NCBI GenBank assembly: GCA_030549205.1 | Contig: JAUKTV010000006.1 | Coordinates: 1,134,501 to 1,198,500, forward strand | Direction of reading: 5' to 3' | DNA: 64,000 nucleotides | Source of the DNA: Apiosordaria backusii | Lineage: Eukaryota > Ascomycota > Sordariomycetes > Sordariales > Lasiosphaeriaceae | Shown: piece by piece, positions 1 to 10,644 of the stretch | Layout: every line of letters begins with the position of its first letter | Numbering within the stretch: position 1 is the stretch's first letter | Program-made: the position numbers and the translations under genes | The notes under the pieces: model-generated | What the model saw: only the letters and a program-made list of their open reading frames with translations | The model's database searches: none | Told to the model about the DNA's origin: nothing

Positions 1-2699
1 CTCCGCACTCGTCCAAGTTCCAGCTCGCCCTTCTCTGACTCGACGGCTTTGGTCAGGGTCTCGAGCAGCCGGTCCACTTCCGCTTCTGGCCTGCGTGTGC
101 AGAGAGACACAAGTTTCCGGTACTGCAGCTCTCGTTGCTTGCTCCGCGCTTTCAATCCGCCAACCATGTGCTGAGTCTGCTCCCCTCTAGCATGAACTGC
201 CCTGATCCTGGCACGCAACACTGCCGCGCTGGGCAGACGAGCAGCCGGGTGTGGCTTGTCCGCGTCGGCGAGGTGGCCGTTGATCCCTGTGGCATCAGCC
301 GCTTGTTGCTTTGCTTCAGTGAGTATCGCCTTCAACTCTGAAGTCCAGTCCTTTTCGGATCCATGGTTGTTGAGTGAGCCACGGTGTTGTTGGGCTAGTT
401 GGCGAAGTCCCATTTCCTCTTCCTCGCAGGCCATGGCAAGGTTGGCTGCTTTTTGACGGGCTAGCTGTTGCGCGGTGAGTTTCTCTTGGAGGGCCTCGAG
501 GGTGCGGCGAGCCTCGCCGACTTGGGCTGAGGTAGTTCGAAGAGAGCCGTGGAGAGCATCGATGGCTTCTTGTTTCTTCTTGAGCTCGCTCTGGAACTGA
601 GAGGTTGACTCGTTGATGAGATGAGTGATAGCTGAGTGTGTTTGTCAGTATTTACGCTGAAAAGTAGCCAAGCAAGAAAAAAAAAAAAAAAAAAAAAGAA
701 AACTCACAGTTGACGACCTCATCGCTATTCTCCCTACTCTTCTGGCTTGATCCCTGAAGAGCGTTCCTCTCACCAGTGTCCCCACTGCCAGAGTTCCCAT
801 CCGCCACTCCAATGCCGAAATCAAGAGGCCGTAACCCGGCAGTATTCGCGATCTCAGGGTCCGCACCAACCTCAATGAGCTGCGAGATGATGCTTCGATT
901 GCCTACCCGTGCCGCCACATTGAGGGCGGTGTCGCCTCTGTTGTCCTGTGCATTGACAATCTCGCCCATGAACCGGCCAATGTTCATTCTTGATGAGGGA
1001 ACTCCGTTGCTGCCATAGATTTGACTCTGGCTGCTTGGATTGCTGCCCTGCCGAACTACCCACTCGAGCAAGCTTTCTAGGTAATACCGAGTGCACACAT
1101 TCCGGCCCTGAACCGCACTGACGAGAGCGATATGATGCAGCACCGTCCTTCCCTTGTCATCTCTCACATCCAGGGTACCGCCGAGAATGTCCAATAGGTC
1201 AGGGAAGCATCCGTGTTCCATCGAGTTGGTGGCATTGCAAGCCCTCATCAGCGCCGTCTCGCCTGATGCGTTAACACGGAATGGACTGGAACCCGCTTCT
1301 ACGAGGGCTCTCAGGAGTGGCATCCGGGCAAGAGTGGCGGCCCAGATCAGGGCCGTGTTGCTCTGGGCATCAATGGGGGCATCGAGTTCTTGGGGGATCA
1401 TGTTGCGCAGGATATTCTTTTGGTTTTCATCGGGACCCGCCGTGTTGAGGAAAAGCTGCATCAGCATGCTGCGTTTCGCCTCGGCCTCGGGCGCTGTCTC
1501 GTAGGGCAGCGGGCGCAGCGGGCCTGGGGCGTACTCTGGCTCATTGCGGGAATAGACAAACGACTCGTTCGGCTCGGTAGGCGATCCAGGAAAATTTTCT
1601 GCGTACGAGTTCATGTTTGGGTAGGTCGGCGTGAGCCCCCCAAAGCTGTGAGCGGGTGTGAGAATTCTCTGCCTCTTGCGCGCAGGCTCCGCCGTCTCGT
1701 TGGTCACTGGCTGTGTCTCTTGCGAGCCAAACGCCGACTCTGTAGGCGCGTAGTTGGACACAAAGCTTTGCTGAGAATTTGGTGGGAAGTCGTTGGCGTC
1801 TTGCATGGACGACTGGCGCTGGAAACTGGGAGCGCGAGATGGTGGGTTGCGGTTTCTCGGAGCCGGTGACTCAAATCTAGCCTTGCTAATAGCGTTGATA
1901 GCGTGAGATGCCGTCGACGAGATGCTCTTGAAAAAGGTGCCGCCCTGTTGAACACCACCGCGGCTCTCCTGGGAGCTTGCATTATATAGACGCTTGCGTT
2001 GGGCTGCCATGGCCTGTTCTTTTGTTGGTGTGTCAACATCGATAGCACTTCCTCCATCCTGGCCCCTTTTGTGTGTGAGAAGCGCATGCAATACTTCGTC
2101 GACGCCGTACTGGCGGCAGACCTCGAGCCCTCGTTCGAACGGGATCCATGTGCCCTGGTATTTTCCGTAGCCGCCCTGAACCTTTTCGTGTTCGCCTGTC
2201 TGGATCTCTTTTTCCAAGATTTTTGTTCGGCGACCCTTCTCCACGCCAGCGACCTTGAGAATCTGTGTCGCGTTAAGCCACCCATCACTCTGGCGGCGCA
2301 TGACGGTAATGCCATTCGCCTCGGTTTCATATACACTGACTCCAGAATAGAGCGCCTGAAAGAAGCGGGCAGTTAGCAGTTGGCCCATAGCGAAGGAGGG
2401 ATCTCAGAGGTAAGACTCACCGAGTATATGGGCATGACATGCTCAGCGGGCTGTGGGGCTGGATCGGTATACTGGCGGTAGGAAGACTGCATGTTGACAG
2501 CCTGGGAGGAGGGCTGGCTCATGGAGAAGGACTGCTGGGAGGAAGGCTGGGAGTGTTGGTGAGACTGCTGCGACAGTTGCATACTGGCAGCGATTTGGGG
2601 AGGCGGAGGTGTGGGAGTGGGTATCAGAGAGGTCGAGGCGGGCCCAGAGAAGGAGGCGCGATTGGATGCGACAGAGGTTGCGACCGTTGTCGAGGCCAT
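1..2699 (-). CDS. mbp1: APSES/KilA-N transcription factor MBP1 (MBF subunit), C-terminus cut by window edge
   Basis: This is the DNA-binding subunit of the MBF complex, which drives G1/S transcription in the nucleus. Three exons are read on the minus strand: 2699-2421, 2355-708 and 631-1 (runs off the edge); the introns are 65 and 76 bp with GTGAGT donors. Exon 1 encodes 93 residues rich in Ser, Gln and Pro. The KilA-N/APSES domain follows at about residues 95-190, with the typical GWLNATQILKVAG helix and GTWIPFERG core. Ankyrin repeats lie at about 420-605 (NTALIWAA, ETALMRAC, DTALNVAA). Exon 3 is a Gln/Glu/Leu-rich coiled coil, as in Mbp1/Swi6-type proteins. At least about 850 residues are present, near the usual full length, so little should be missing. 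The second intron carries 21 T on the coding strand just after its donor. The family call is firm; Mbp1 rather than Swi4 is inferred from the domain sequence and the single-gene style of filamentous fungi. Confidence 0.93.
677..697. repeat. 21-base poly(A/T) run inside MBP1 intron 2
   Basis: Uninterrupted A on the plus strand, T on the coding strand. It begins about 10 bases after the 5' splice site of the intron at 707-632. Runs of this length are prone to length change. Confidence 0.95.
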
Positions 2700-3489
2700 T
2701 CAGCAGGCCATTAAGGGTTTAAGTACAGTATGATATTGATATTGTGTATTGATATGTGTTGGATTTGCGTGCGATGTGGTTGGTTGTTGGGGAGTTGGTG
2801 AGGCCTGCGCAGTACTAATAAGAATATGTGTCGGCGGCGTTGATGTAGAGAGAAATCGGCGGTCGGTTGCGGTGGGCCAGCAACGAGAGGCAATGGGGTT
2901 TCGGCGATGCGCTTGCAGGTCCCAGTCGAGTTGCTGCAGGTCAAAGGGTATTGTATTGTTCACGATCAGAGCACGCAGCATAGAAGCAGTCGTACAATGT
3001 AAAGACATACAAGCGATGCTCTAGGTTGGAGCAATGTATGGAGCAAAGGTAGAGTCGTAGAGAGCTAAGAGTTCCCCATTAGGAAGATTCAATTAAGACG
3101 TGTGGTTTTCGTGTTCTTTCGCGCTTCAATCTGCCGCGCCCTCTTTTCTCGTGTGTGTGCTCGTGTGTGCTCGTGTATGCTCGTGTCTCGCCAGGGAACG
3201 GCCACAGCACGACGCGTACCCTTAAATTACTCGGAAGCGAGGTGGGGCACTCTTGGCACCGCGCCCTCACGCGCACGAAGTCTGCTTGCACCTTGCACAA
3301 GAGCAGAGCACAGACCACTTTTGAATGCTGTAGCGCAGCCTCAGATGGTCAAAGCTCGGGCACTTGGGCCAGTTGGAGATCCACTTCTCCAGATCCATCC
3401 ATCTTCTCTTTCCATCTTCCCAGTCCTGGACATGCTGAGGTGCAGTTGGACGGACTGATTGCTCCATCAGCCATGGCTCAGGGACCTGG
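2700..3489. promoter_or_regulatory. Divergent promoter between MBP1 and the LYR gene
   Basis: No gene is supported in these 790 bases. They hold GTGT/CA-rich tracts (about 3150-3185), one ACGCGT at 3212-3217 (the MCB element bound by MBF), and a very short upstream ORF starting at 3473 (atg gct cag gga cct gga tga) that ends just before the 3490 start. Confidence 0.6.
3212..3217. promoter_or_regulatory. ACGCGT, MCB-type MBF binding motif
   Basis: A perfect ACGCGT palindrome lies 513 bp upstream of the MBP1 start codon and 273 bp upstream of the LYR gene start. ACGCGT is the established recognition site of Mbp1-containing complexes. Use in vivo is inferred. Confidence 0.45.
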
Positions 3490-4610
3490 ATGACTGCCCT
3501 CACAATGTCCCGGTCACTTCAAGTCCCCCCTCCAACAACCACACTGGGACTTTACCGACATCTTCTCCGCGAATCGTCATACCTGCCCTCGCTGGCTCGA
3601 CCACATGTCGACCAACAGATCAAGGACCGCTTTCGAAGACACCGAGGCGACAAACCAGACGACGAGCGCCTGCCCAAAAGGATCAAGGAAGCCCACCATG
3701 AGCTCCGAGTCTTCCGAGCGGCCAATGCCGGAGATATGACCCGAATGCGTGGCATTCTGCTCAAAGCCTTCGGCCGCACCGGCAGCCGACGTCGAGAACT
3801 GTTCAGTCGCCTGATACGCCGCCCACCGCCAGTCACCACCGAGGATTTGGAAGCGCAAATCAGTAGTGCACGGAGTTGGAATTTTGACAGACCCTTTGAC
3901 TGGTTGGACGGATGGGATACCGAAACCCTGATGAGCTTTGCAAAGGCACAAGCAAAAGCAAGTTTCTCAGGCTCTCCTAGAGGGCCTCTGTTGCACAAGC
4001 ACCTGACCCCACCAGAGCGCGAGGTTCCAAGGGAGAATGCTGCTGGCAGGCCGTTCCCCGATAAGGTGATTCGGACAAAGATCAAGAAGATTTATGCCGA
4101 ACTGGCCGACAGGGTACTTCCCCACTGCCACCAACGGAATGGCATAAGCTCGCTCTGGTGGCAGAAGGGAAATTTGAGGAGGCAGGGTGGTATGTACCCT
4201 CACGAAGACCCTTGGCGAGGTCTCTGGTAGTGGATGATGAGAACAAAGGAGAAGAATGGAAATGGCAGCTATATGCCACGAAACCGGTTGCCCTTGTTGA
4301 TATCTCGCAGAGCAAGAAACGGCAGCTGCTCACCGGAGCTTCGGACGAGAATACGCCTTATGGAAACGCTCAACCGTTGAAGCGCCATGTGTACACAGCC
4401 AGGTTTTGGCGGCGTTTGATCAAGTCTATCTGGCTTTTGACAGCAACGAGGACAGAGGACCCGGAAAAGGGTGGTTATCGTGTCAAATGGGCAAGAGCTC
4501 CCTTCCAGGCTCCAACAGTAGCAGCGTCTGGATCCGAGTTTTTTGAGTCTCTTCCAGCCGACGCAGAGGACCACGGCAAGATGGGCAAGAAAAAGAAGGG
4601 GCGCAAGTAA
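3490..4610 (+). CDS. LYR motif (Cup1-like) protein, apparent 1-base frameshift
   Basis: The N-terminus has a classic LYR motif (GLYRHLLRE, residues 20-28). The layout matches the fungal LYR/Cup1-like family, whose members are small mitochondrial proteins tied to Fe-S or respiratory-complex assembly. The exact role here is unknown. Frame 1 is open from 3490 to about 4119 and then gives nonsense ending at 4230. The -1 frame reads LPPTEWHKLALVAEGKFEE and stays open to 4610, ending in a Lys-rich tail (KKKKGRK). The break falls in TTCCCCACTG at 4118-4127. A fifth C would join the frames as VLPPLPPTEW and give 373 residues. A 51-bp GTACTT...GGCAG intron does not help because it keeps the wrong frame. 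Either the assembly has lost a base or this copy is mutated. The start could also be the second Met at 3505. Confidence 0.75.
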
Positions 4611-4629
4611 ACATGTTGGGCTCTGCTCT

Positions 4630-5236
4630 TTAATCCAAAAGTGTAGCCAACTTCTTCAACCCTTCACCGTCGACACGCATGCCGACCCACTCGCTCATCA
4701 TGTCGGCGCCAATGCTCTCGTAGAACTTGATGGAGGGTTCGTTCCACTTCAGCACACTCCACTCCAAGCGACCTCCGTTCATGGCCACCACTTCTTTGGC
4801 CAACTCCACCAACAGTCTCTTGCCGTACCCCTTATTGCGCTCGCTCTGCTTGACGTAGAGATCCTCGAGGTAGATACCGGGGCGAGCACGCCACGTGCTG
4901 TAATTGTAGAAATACAAAGCAATACCAGCAGGCGTACCCTCGGGGCTTGTGAGTATTAAGCAGCGGGCTGGTTTGGCAGAAGATGTGGATTCGGTTTCGT
5001 CGGCAGCGGGGACGGTAGATGTGGAGGAAGAAGGGGCAAACGAGATGGTCGAGAGCAGCTTTTGTTCTGTGGCCTCGACACTGTCGAGCGCGTGCTCATA
5101 GTCGGCCAGCTCCCGGATCAGTTCAAGGATGGCGGGGACATCTACCTTGTGTTAGTCGACAGGTCATGTATCTCTGTGATTGGTAGAAAACGATACCCTC
5201 GCGCCTGGCGTGGCGGACAATTGGGCCCGAAGACAT
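4630..5236 (-). CDS. GNAT-family N-acetyltransferase, spermidine/spermine (diamine) acetyltransferase-like
   Basis: Two exons: 5236-5197 (13 codons plus one base) and 5141-4630, separated by a 55-bp intron with a CTAAC branch site; product 183 residues. The N-terminus (IVRHARREDVPAILELIRELADYE) and the block YLEDLYVKQSERNKGYGKRL match the SSAT subgroup. R/Q-x-x-G-x-G (RNKGYG) is the acetyl-CoA pyrophosphate loop. The late WNEPSIKFYESIGA segment is the typical GNAT motif B with its conserved Asn and Tyr. It probably transfers acetyl from acetyl-CoA to an amine in the cytosol; the true substrate cannot be told. A Ser/Thr-rich insert (about residues 50-80) interrupts the N-terminal half. The gene converges on the LYR gene with only 19 bases between stop codons. 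Confidence 0.88.
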
Positions 5237-6006
5237 GTTGAGAATATGGTGATGTCTGTTCTAAAGCTGAAGCTGTGCGCAAGTTTGGTCGTCACCTGTC
5301 GCAAAGATTTGTTCAAGTACTCCCATGGAAAGTGACCAAGTCAACCATGCCCCGCACCGCGACGACTTCCATGGTGGGGTCAATTGGAGACAAGGGCGCG
5401 CCTTATCGGTTGACACCGTTTGTCAACGTCAACCGCGTTCCTGGGATTTGATCTGATCTGCTCTGATCGCCAGTTCATCTTAAGCTATCGATATTTCTCC
5501 GAGTTATCTCAATTCTACCTTGTGTACCTTGTCGCTTGTGTCATGTCACGCTCATGTTGTGTCAATAATTCCCCCACTCCAATCAATAACCCCGCCATCG
5601 CCCAACACCGCAACTTGACCACTTTCTGCCATCCAATCCCATCCAAGATGCACGCTGCAGTGTGACACAGTGCCTGTCTCTCAATTTACAGGAAGCTGAA
5701 GCGGGGAATTCCGTTTCCCTCCAACGTCTTTCCATCCCACTCAGCCAAGTGTTTTTTAGGTATACACCAAGTGAGGTGGGAATCCATCTCAGCGGCCCAA
5801 CTAAGAAATCCACCGTCTTGTTGTTTTATTTTCTTAGCTGACTTTCCATTCCAAATGCTTCTTTTTACGCCCTCTGGCATCCCCGCTTATATATAGAAAA
5901 TATTCTTCAATACCCATGCACAATCTCACACACCACCGCTACCACCACCACCACCACCACACATCACTCAAAAGCATACCTTACCTTAGCTTTAGAATCA
6001 CCAAAG
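5237..6006. promoter_or_regulatory. Divergent spacer, GNAT / phosphoesterase promoters
   Basis: No gene is seen. A TATATATAG element at 5889-5897 lies about 110 bp before the 6007 start and is followed by a CCACCACCA-rich leader (about 5930-5960), typical of fungal 5' UTRs. GTCAAC repeats occur near 5410-5430. Confidence 0.55.
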
Positions 6007-8052
6007 ATGGGTGCCGCTCACACCCCCACCGCCGAACCAACCATGACCTTCGCCTCGGGCCGTGACGTCGTCAACGACCCCCCCGAGGTTCGCATCCTTC
6101 ACTTCAACGACGTGTACCACCTCGACTCCTCCTCCGCCGAGCCCGCAGGCGGGGCATCCCGCTTCATGACGGTAGTAAAGGAATACCACTCCCCTTCCTC
6201 TGGTCAACCTCTTCCCGACCTGGTCCCCTTGTTCTCGGGGGACGTCTTCAACCCCTCGCTGGAATCCTCCATCACAAAGGGGAGCCACATGGTCCCCATC
6301 CTCAACAGCATTGGCACCCTCGCCTCGTGCGTCGGCAACCACGACCTCGACTTTGGAGTGAGACAATTCCGGCATTTGTCCTCCAAGTGCAACTTTCCCT
6401 GGCTGCTGGCCAACGTTTTGGACCCTGCTTTGGGGGAGGGCGTTCCCTTGGGAAACGCCAAAAAGACGCACATGATCACCACGTCGAACGGGATCAAAAT
6501 CGGGCTGATTGGGCTCGGGGAGAGGGAGTGGCTGGATACGATTAATTCCCTGCCTCCGGGGATTATTTACCGGTCGGTGAGCGAGGTGGCGAAGGAGCTG
6601 GTGCCGGAGCTGAAGGAGCAAGGCGCCGATGTGATTATCGCCTTGACGCATCAGCGGGAGCCAAACGATAACAAGCTGGCCAAGAACTTGGGCGGGGGGA
6701 TGATTGATATCATCTTGGGCGGGCACGATCACTTTTATGCGCATTCGTACATTAACGGGACGCATGTGTTGAGATCCGGGGCGGATTTCAAGCAGCTGAG
6801 CTACATTGAGCTGAGGCGGAGCCAGGATCTGGAAGGTGTCAAGAAGTGGGATGTGGATATTATCCGGAGGGATATCGTGAGGGCGATCAAGAAGGATCCG
6901 GAGACGGAACACTTGGTCGAGGGGTTGACTTCGAAGCTTAAAAAGAGTTTGGAAAAGCCGATCGGGTGGACGGCGGAGCCGTTGGATGCGAGGTTCACGA
7001 CTGTCAGGACGAGGGAGTCCAACATTGGAAACTGGGTGTGTGATATTATGCGGGGGCACTACGGGACGGACTGTGCTTTGATGGCGGCGGGGACGATACG
7101 GGGTGATCAGATCTATGCGCCAGGCCCGATTAGAGTCAAGGATGTGACGGACTGCTTTCCCTTTGAGGACCCGGTGGTGGTGATCAAGGCAGCCGGGAAG
7201 AACATCTGGGAGGCTTTGGAGAATGGAGTGAGTTCGTACCCGGCCTTGGAGGGGCGGTTCCCGCAGGTGTCGAATATCAAGTTTACGTTTGACCCTTCGC
7301 TGCCGGCGGGATCGAGAGTTTTGTCGGTTGAGATTGGCGGCCAACCACTCGAGAAGGAGAAGATCTATGTGATGGCCACTCGAGGTTACATGGCCCGTGG
7401 AAAGGATGGGTACAATTCTCTTTTGATCCAGTCTGAGGGTGGCGATTGCGAGGAGGTTGTCTCGGAGGAGAATGGTATCTTGATTTCTGCCATGCTGAGG
7501 CAGTACTTCATGGCCCTGACAGTCATGCACAAGTGGGCAAGATGGGGGCCATCATTGGCGAGACATTGGTTTGTTTCTCTCTTTTCCCCGACAGCGGTGC
7601 TAATAGAAATACTAATAAAGAATAATAACAGGGACAAAGTGGTTCAAGAGATTGCTTCTAGCTGTCCCATCCTGCCAGCCTCGCCCACCGACACCTACCA
7701 CCCAGGAGACAGGAGGAAACAAAGTGACACCTCCATGCAAGGATGGGACTCTTTCACACCTGCCAAACTTCGAGAAAGAAGATCCAGCGTCAGCCCCTTG
7801 GTTGGCCACGCAGAGGATGATTCGTCCGACGAATCATCCGACGAAGACGCACTGAGAACCGATGCCCGAAACTGTGACAAGGAGTTGAGGGTCATGCGCA
7901 AGTTCTTCAGGAAGTGGTGCCGGCTGGTGGGTGTGGATGACGGCAAGGACTGCGTGGAAGGGCTCAAGGACGGCGAGGTTGAAGTCAGCTGGACGAGACC
8001 AATCAGGCCCAAGTTGGAGGGAAGAATTGTGATGGTTTCTTCCCATGCGTAG
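6007..8052 (+). CDS. 5'-nucleotidase / metallophosphoesterase family protein (UshA-like fold, intracellular)
   Basis: Calcineurin-like phosphoesterase domain followed by a 5'-nucleotidase C-terminal domain. Metal-site motifs in order: LHFNDVYH (residues 31-38, D35/H38), SGDVF (D79), GNHDLDFG (N111, H112, D113), LTHQ (H215) and GGHDH (238-242). The substrate-binding domain starts near RTRESNIGNWVCDIMR (about 335-350). No signal peptide or GPI tail is visible, so it is probably cytosolic, unlike ecto-nucleotidases. It likely hydrolyses nucleotide or related phosphomonoesters; the substrate is unknown. One intron at 7569-7631 (63 bp) is a multiple of three and has no stop. Splicing gives 660 residues and retention 681. 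A short acidic serine stretch (DDSSDESSDED) lies after the intron. The leader has a TATA-like element. Confidence 0.9.
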   Translation: MGAAHTPTAEPTMTFASGRDVVNDPPEVRILHFNDVYHLDSSSAEPAGGASRFMTVVKEYHSPSSGQPLPDLVPLFSGDVFNPSLESSITKGSHMVPILNSIGTLASCVGNHDLDFGVRQFRHLSSKCNFPWLLANVLDPALGEGVPLGNAKKTHMITTSNGIKIGLIGLGEREWLDTINSLPPGIIYRSVSEVAKELVPELKEQGADVIIALTHQREPNDNKLAKNLGGGMIDIILGGHDHFYAHSYINGTHVLRSGADFKQLSYIELRRSQDLEGVKKWDVDIIRRDIVRAIKKDPETEHLVEGLTSKLKKSLEKPIGWTAEPLDARFTTVRTRESNIGNWVCDIMRGHYGTDCALMAAGTIRGDQIYAPGPIRVKDVTDCFPFEDPVVVIKAAGKNIWEALENGVSSYPALEGRFPQVSNIKFTFDPSLPAGSRVLSVEIGGQPLEKEKIYVMATRGYMARGKDGYNSLLIQSEGGDCEEVVSEENGILISAMLRQYFMALTVMHKWARWGPSLARHWFVSLFSPTAVLIEILIKNNNRDKVVQEIASSCPILPASPTDTYHPGDRRKQSDTSMQGWDSFTPAKLRERRSSVSPLVGHAEDDSSDESSDEDALRTDARNCDKELRVMRKFFRKWCRLVGVDDGKDCVEGLKDGEVEVSWTRPIRPKLEGRIVMVSSHA

Positions 8053-10644
8053 GGTTAGAAGCTGCAGAAACTCGGTCAAACATTCGGCTATTGGCCACCT
8101 ATTACCGCCTACAGTGCCTTACTTGTTTGCAAGGGGACATTTAAAAGAGGGCAACGATCTGCAAAACAATGGAAATGTCTCTTTTTGGCTCTCTGCATGT
8201 GATGGAGGTGTACACTACGTATCACGAACTGCATGTGCTATGACATCCCGCACTTCACATGCCGACTGGGCTCTTCAGGGTCACCAACTGAGGGGAAACT
8301 GGCGAGAGTTCGCCGCAGTGCTTGCATATGGCAGCTCGGCAGTCGAATGTTTCGGGTAGGTTGACGAGGGAAAAAGAGAAGAACAGTGCCGAGTTACCTA
8401 TGTGACGGAAACAGGAATCCGGCCATGTGTTGTTTTCTGTGGTAGGTTGCGTATCAGGTTGAGAAGATAACCTCGTCATGTTGTTGAGATATGGTACTGT
8501 ACAGAACTCAACCCACCTCACATACGACTGCGAGTGGCTTGTAATATCGGCCCATCTTCACCTTGGTCAAACGGTGACCAAAGCGCGGCCTTGCCTACCC
8601 CGCATTTTTTCGAACGACAACTGCCTGTCCTTGACGAGGTCAAGGTAACATGGCCTGGTCCCCCCTGGCCCCCTGAATTCCACGTGCATGTAACGCTCAG
8701 ACACCAAGCTGAACCGGCGCTGCGGGTGAGTTGATGCTTTGGGCATCATGCATGTGCCCCGACATTCTGATCTTGTGTGAGGTCAATGCTGCGCGCAAGA
8801 AATCTTGCAAGAAATGAAATGTGTCGACAAGAGTTGAATTATTGGTTCCAATAGTAGCTATTGCATACCTACCTTACCAGGTAGTTGATGCCGAGGCGGC
8901 CGAGGCTTTGTCTTTGCTGTTTCTCCCATACCCGGTTTTCTTCTTCTTTGGTTTATGTGCATATCACCTGCAGTGCTACATTCGCTAGCTCCCGTTCAAA
9001 GGCCGCACAACACACACACATCAAGGGAAAAGAAAGGAAGGCCTTCCATGTCGTTTCCAAAGCATTGGCAAACGTGTCAAGGTAATTGTCCGAGTTTTCG
9101 GCTCTATCTGTGCAGGCATCACACATCACACACCCTTCTTTTTGATACCGACGTCCAGTTTGATAGGTTCATGCTGCCTTCGGCTTCGAGTTTCGAGTTC
9201 CAAGATTGGATCTGGTGGACATACAAACCTGAAAGATGGTCCAAGCCAGTCCTGTCGTGCAGCTCACACCGTTCGTGGTCCGGCGGCCGTGTTTACCATT
9301 GTCCGTTAGTGTGAGAACGGAGGCTGGTAGAGCTCAACACGCTTGTGCTCAGAGAAGAAAGTCGTCCGTCTCGCCTGTCTGTCTCCAGCTTACTCCGCGA
9401 TTTGCGTGGAGTCATGGAATCTGTCAAAATCGTCAAAGATTGGAGAAAGCGGGTCTCTGCGGTGGATGGTGGTTAGGAAAAAGAAAGCATGATTAACGGC
9501 TCCGTCGGTTGTGAGCGTCCATGAAATGCCAGAACCCCAGGATCCGGCCGTGCGTATCTTTTGGTGATGATATCCAGGACGCTAGCAACAGGCATTCTCG
9601 ACCTATAGTGTGTTATACCTTACCTACATTGGGCCGTGTACCTAGGTAGCGAGTGTAGCTGCAGCGGTAGTGGTGTTTTATGTTGAACTGACGTCCATCA
9701 GGGCCCCAGTACTGAAAGGGAAAGCTGCTGTTTGAGATTGACAGCCACATCTCAGGGGGTTGCTTGCCACCATGACAGAAGGTTTTTTTTTTACACAGCA
9801 TGTACTGTACCAGCCGTTTGGTGAGGCATTTGGGAAGGTCCCTCCCAGTCCCATTATGGCATTTGAGAAATGAAGAATCCGATGCCGGGTCCCTGGCTGG
9901 TAACACCCGGCAAGAGATGCACTTGCAGTTCAGAGGCAAAAAGAAGCCGGGGATCTCCCTGTTGTTACCTATCCCAACAACCTCAACAAGCGAGAAAAGT
10001 AAGTAACCAATACAACCGGCTAGCTCACCCTGCTGCGACGTTTTCGATTTTCAAGCTGGACGACGACGACCGCTGGGAAGGGCCAAGCCGCCAGTCTGAA
10101 GGTGACATCGGCTGGCGTCCGAGTCTTTTCCCTCTTCGCCCCCCGTTATTCCGCTAGTGCACACTAGGTACTTTTTTCTCCCTCTTGCGTGGATGGAGGG
10201 TGAAGAAGTACAGGGGGTGTTTCTCTAGGTCGTGTATGTACACTAGGCTCTGAATGCAGCACCCACGAGGTGAATGCCAAATGTGGAACGCAGTGTAAGG
10301 TAGGTATATGAAGGTTGACCCTCCACTGCCCTCCCCGAAACCATCTACCGAACGGTTCCTACCCTTTGGGCTTTCTGGTTCCCATTTCTTTCTTGATATT
10401 CCGCCCTCAGCTTTATAGGTGACAATCACCTGTAGCCTCCCGCCCCATCCCGTTTCCCATCACACCCCAGCCGTCTTGAACGTATACACCAACCGACAAC
10501 AAGAGATCACCGGTGCGAATCTCGCATTCTTCTCGACCGCAAGGTCGGGGAAAGGAAGAGATCCACGCCGAAGGAATAGGGGAACATCTACGCCTTGCTA
10601 GGTAGACACGAAGTGGGGGATACACAACAAGAAAAACAGAAATC
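8053..10644. other. 2.6-kb gene-free spacer
   Basis: Only short overlapping ORFs without family features are present on either strand. TACCT/AGGTA motifs recur (for example 8867-8886, 9613-9650, 10293-10305). The last about 200 bases are probably leader and promoter of the membrane-protein gene at 10645. No RNA gene was recognised. Confidence 0.6.

Noticed and set aside
4112..4163. Intron to explain the LYR gene frame change
   Set aside because: The only GT...AG pair gives 51 bp, a multiple of three, so the wrong frame is kept.
5998..7530. 510-codon ORF antisense to the nucleotidase-like gene
   Set aside because: Composition artefact of GC-rich third positions; no motif, sense gene has all catalytic residues.
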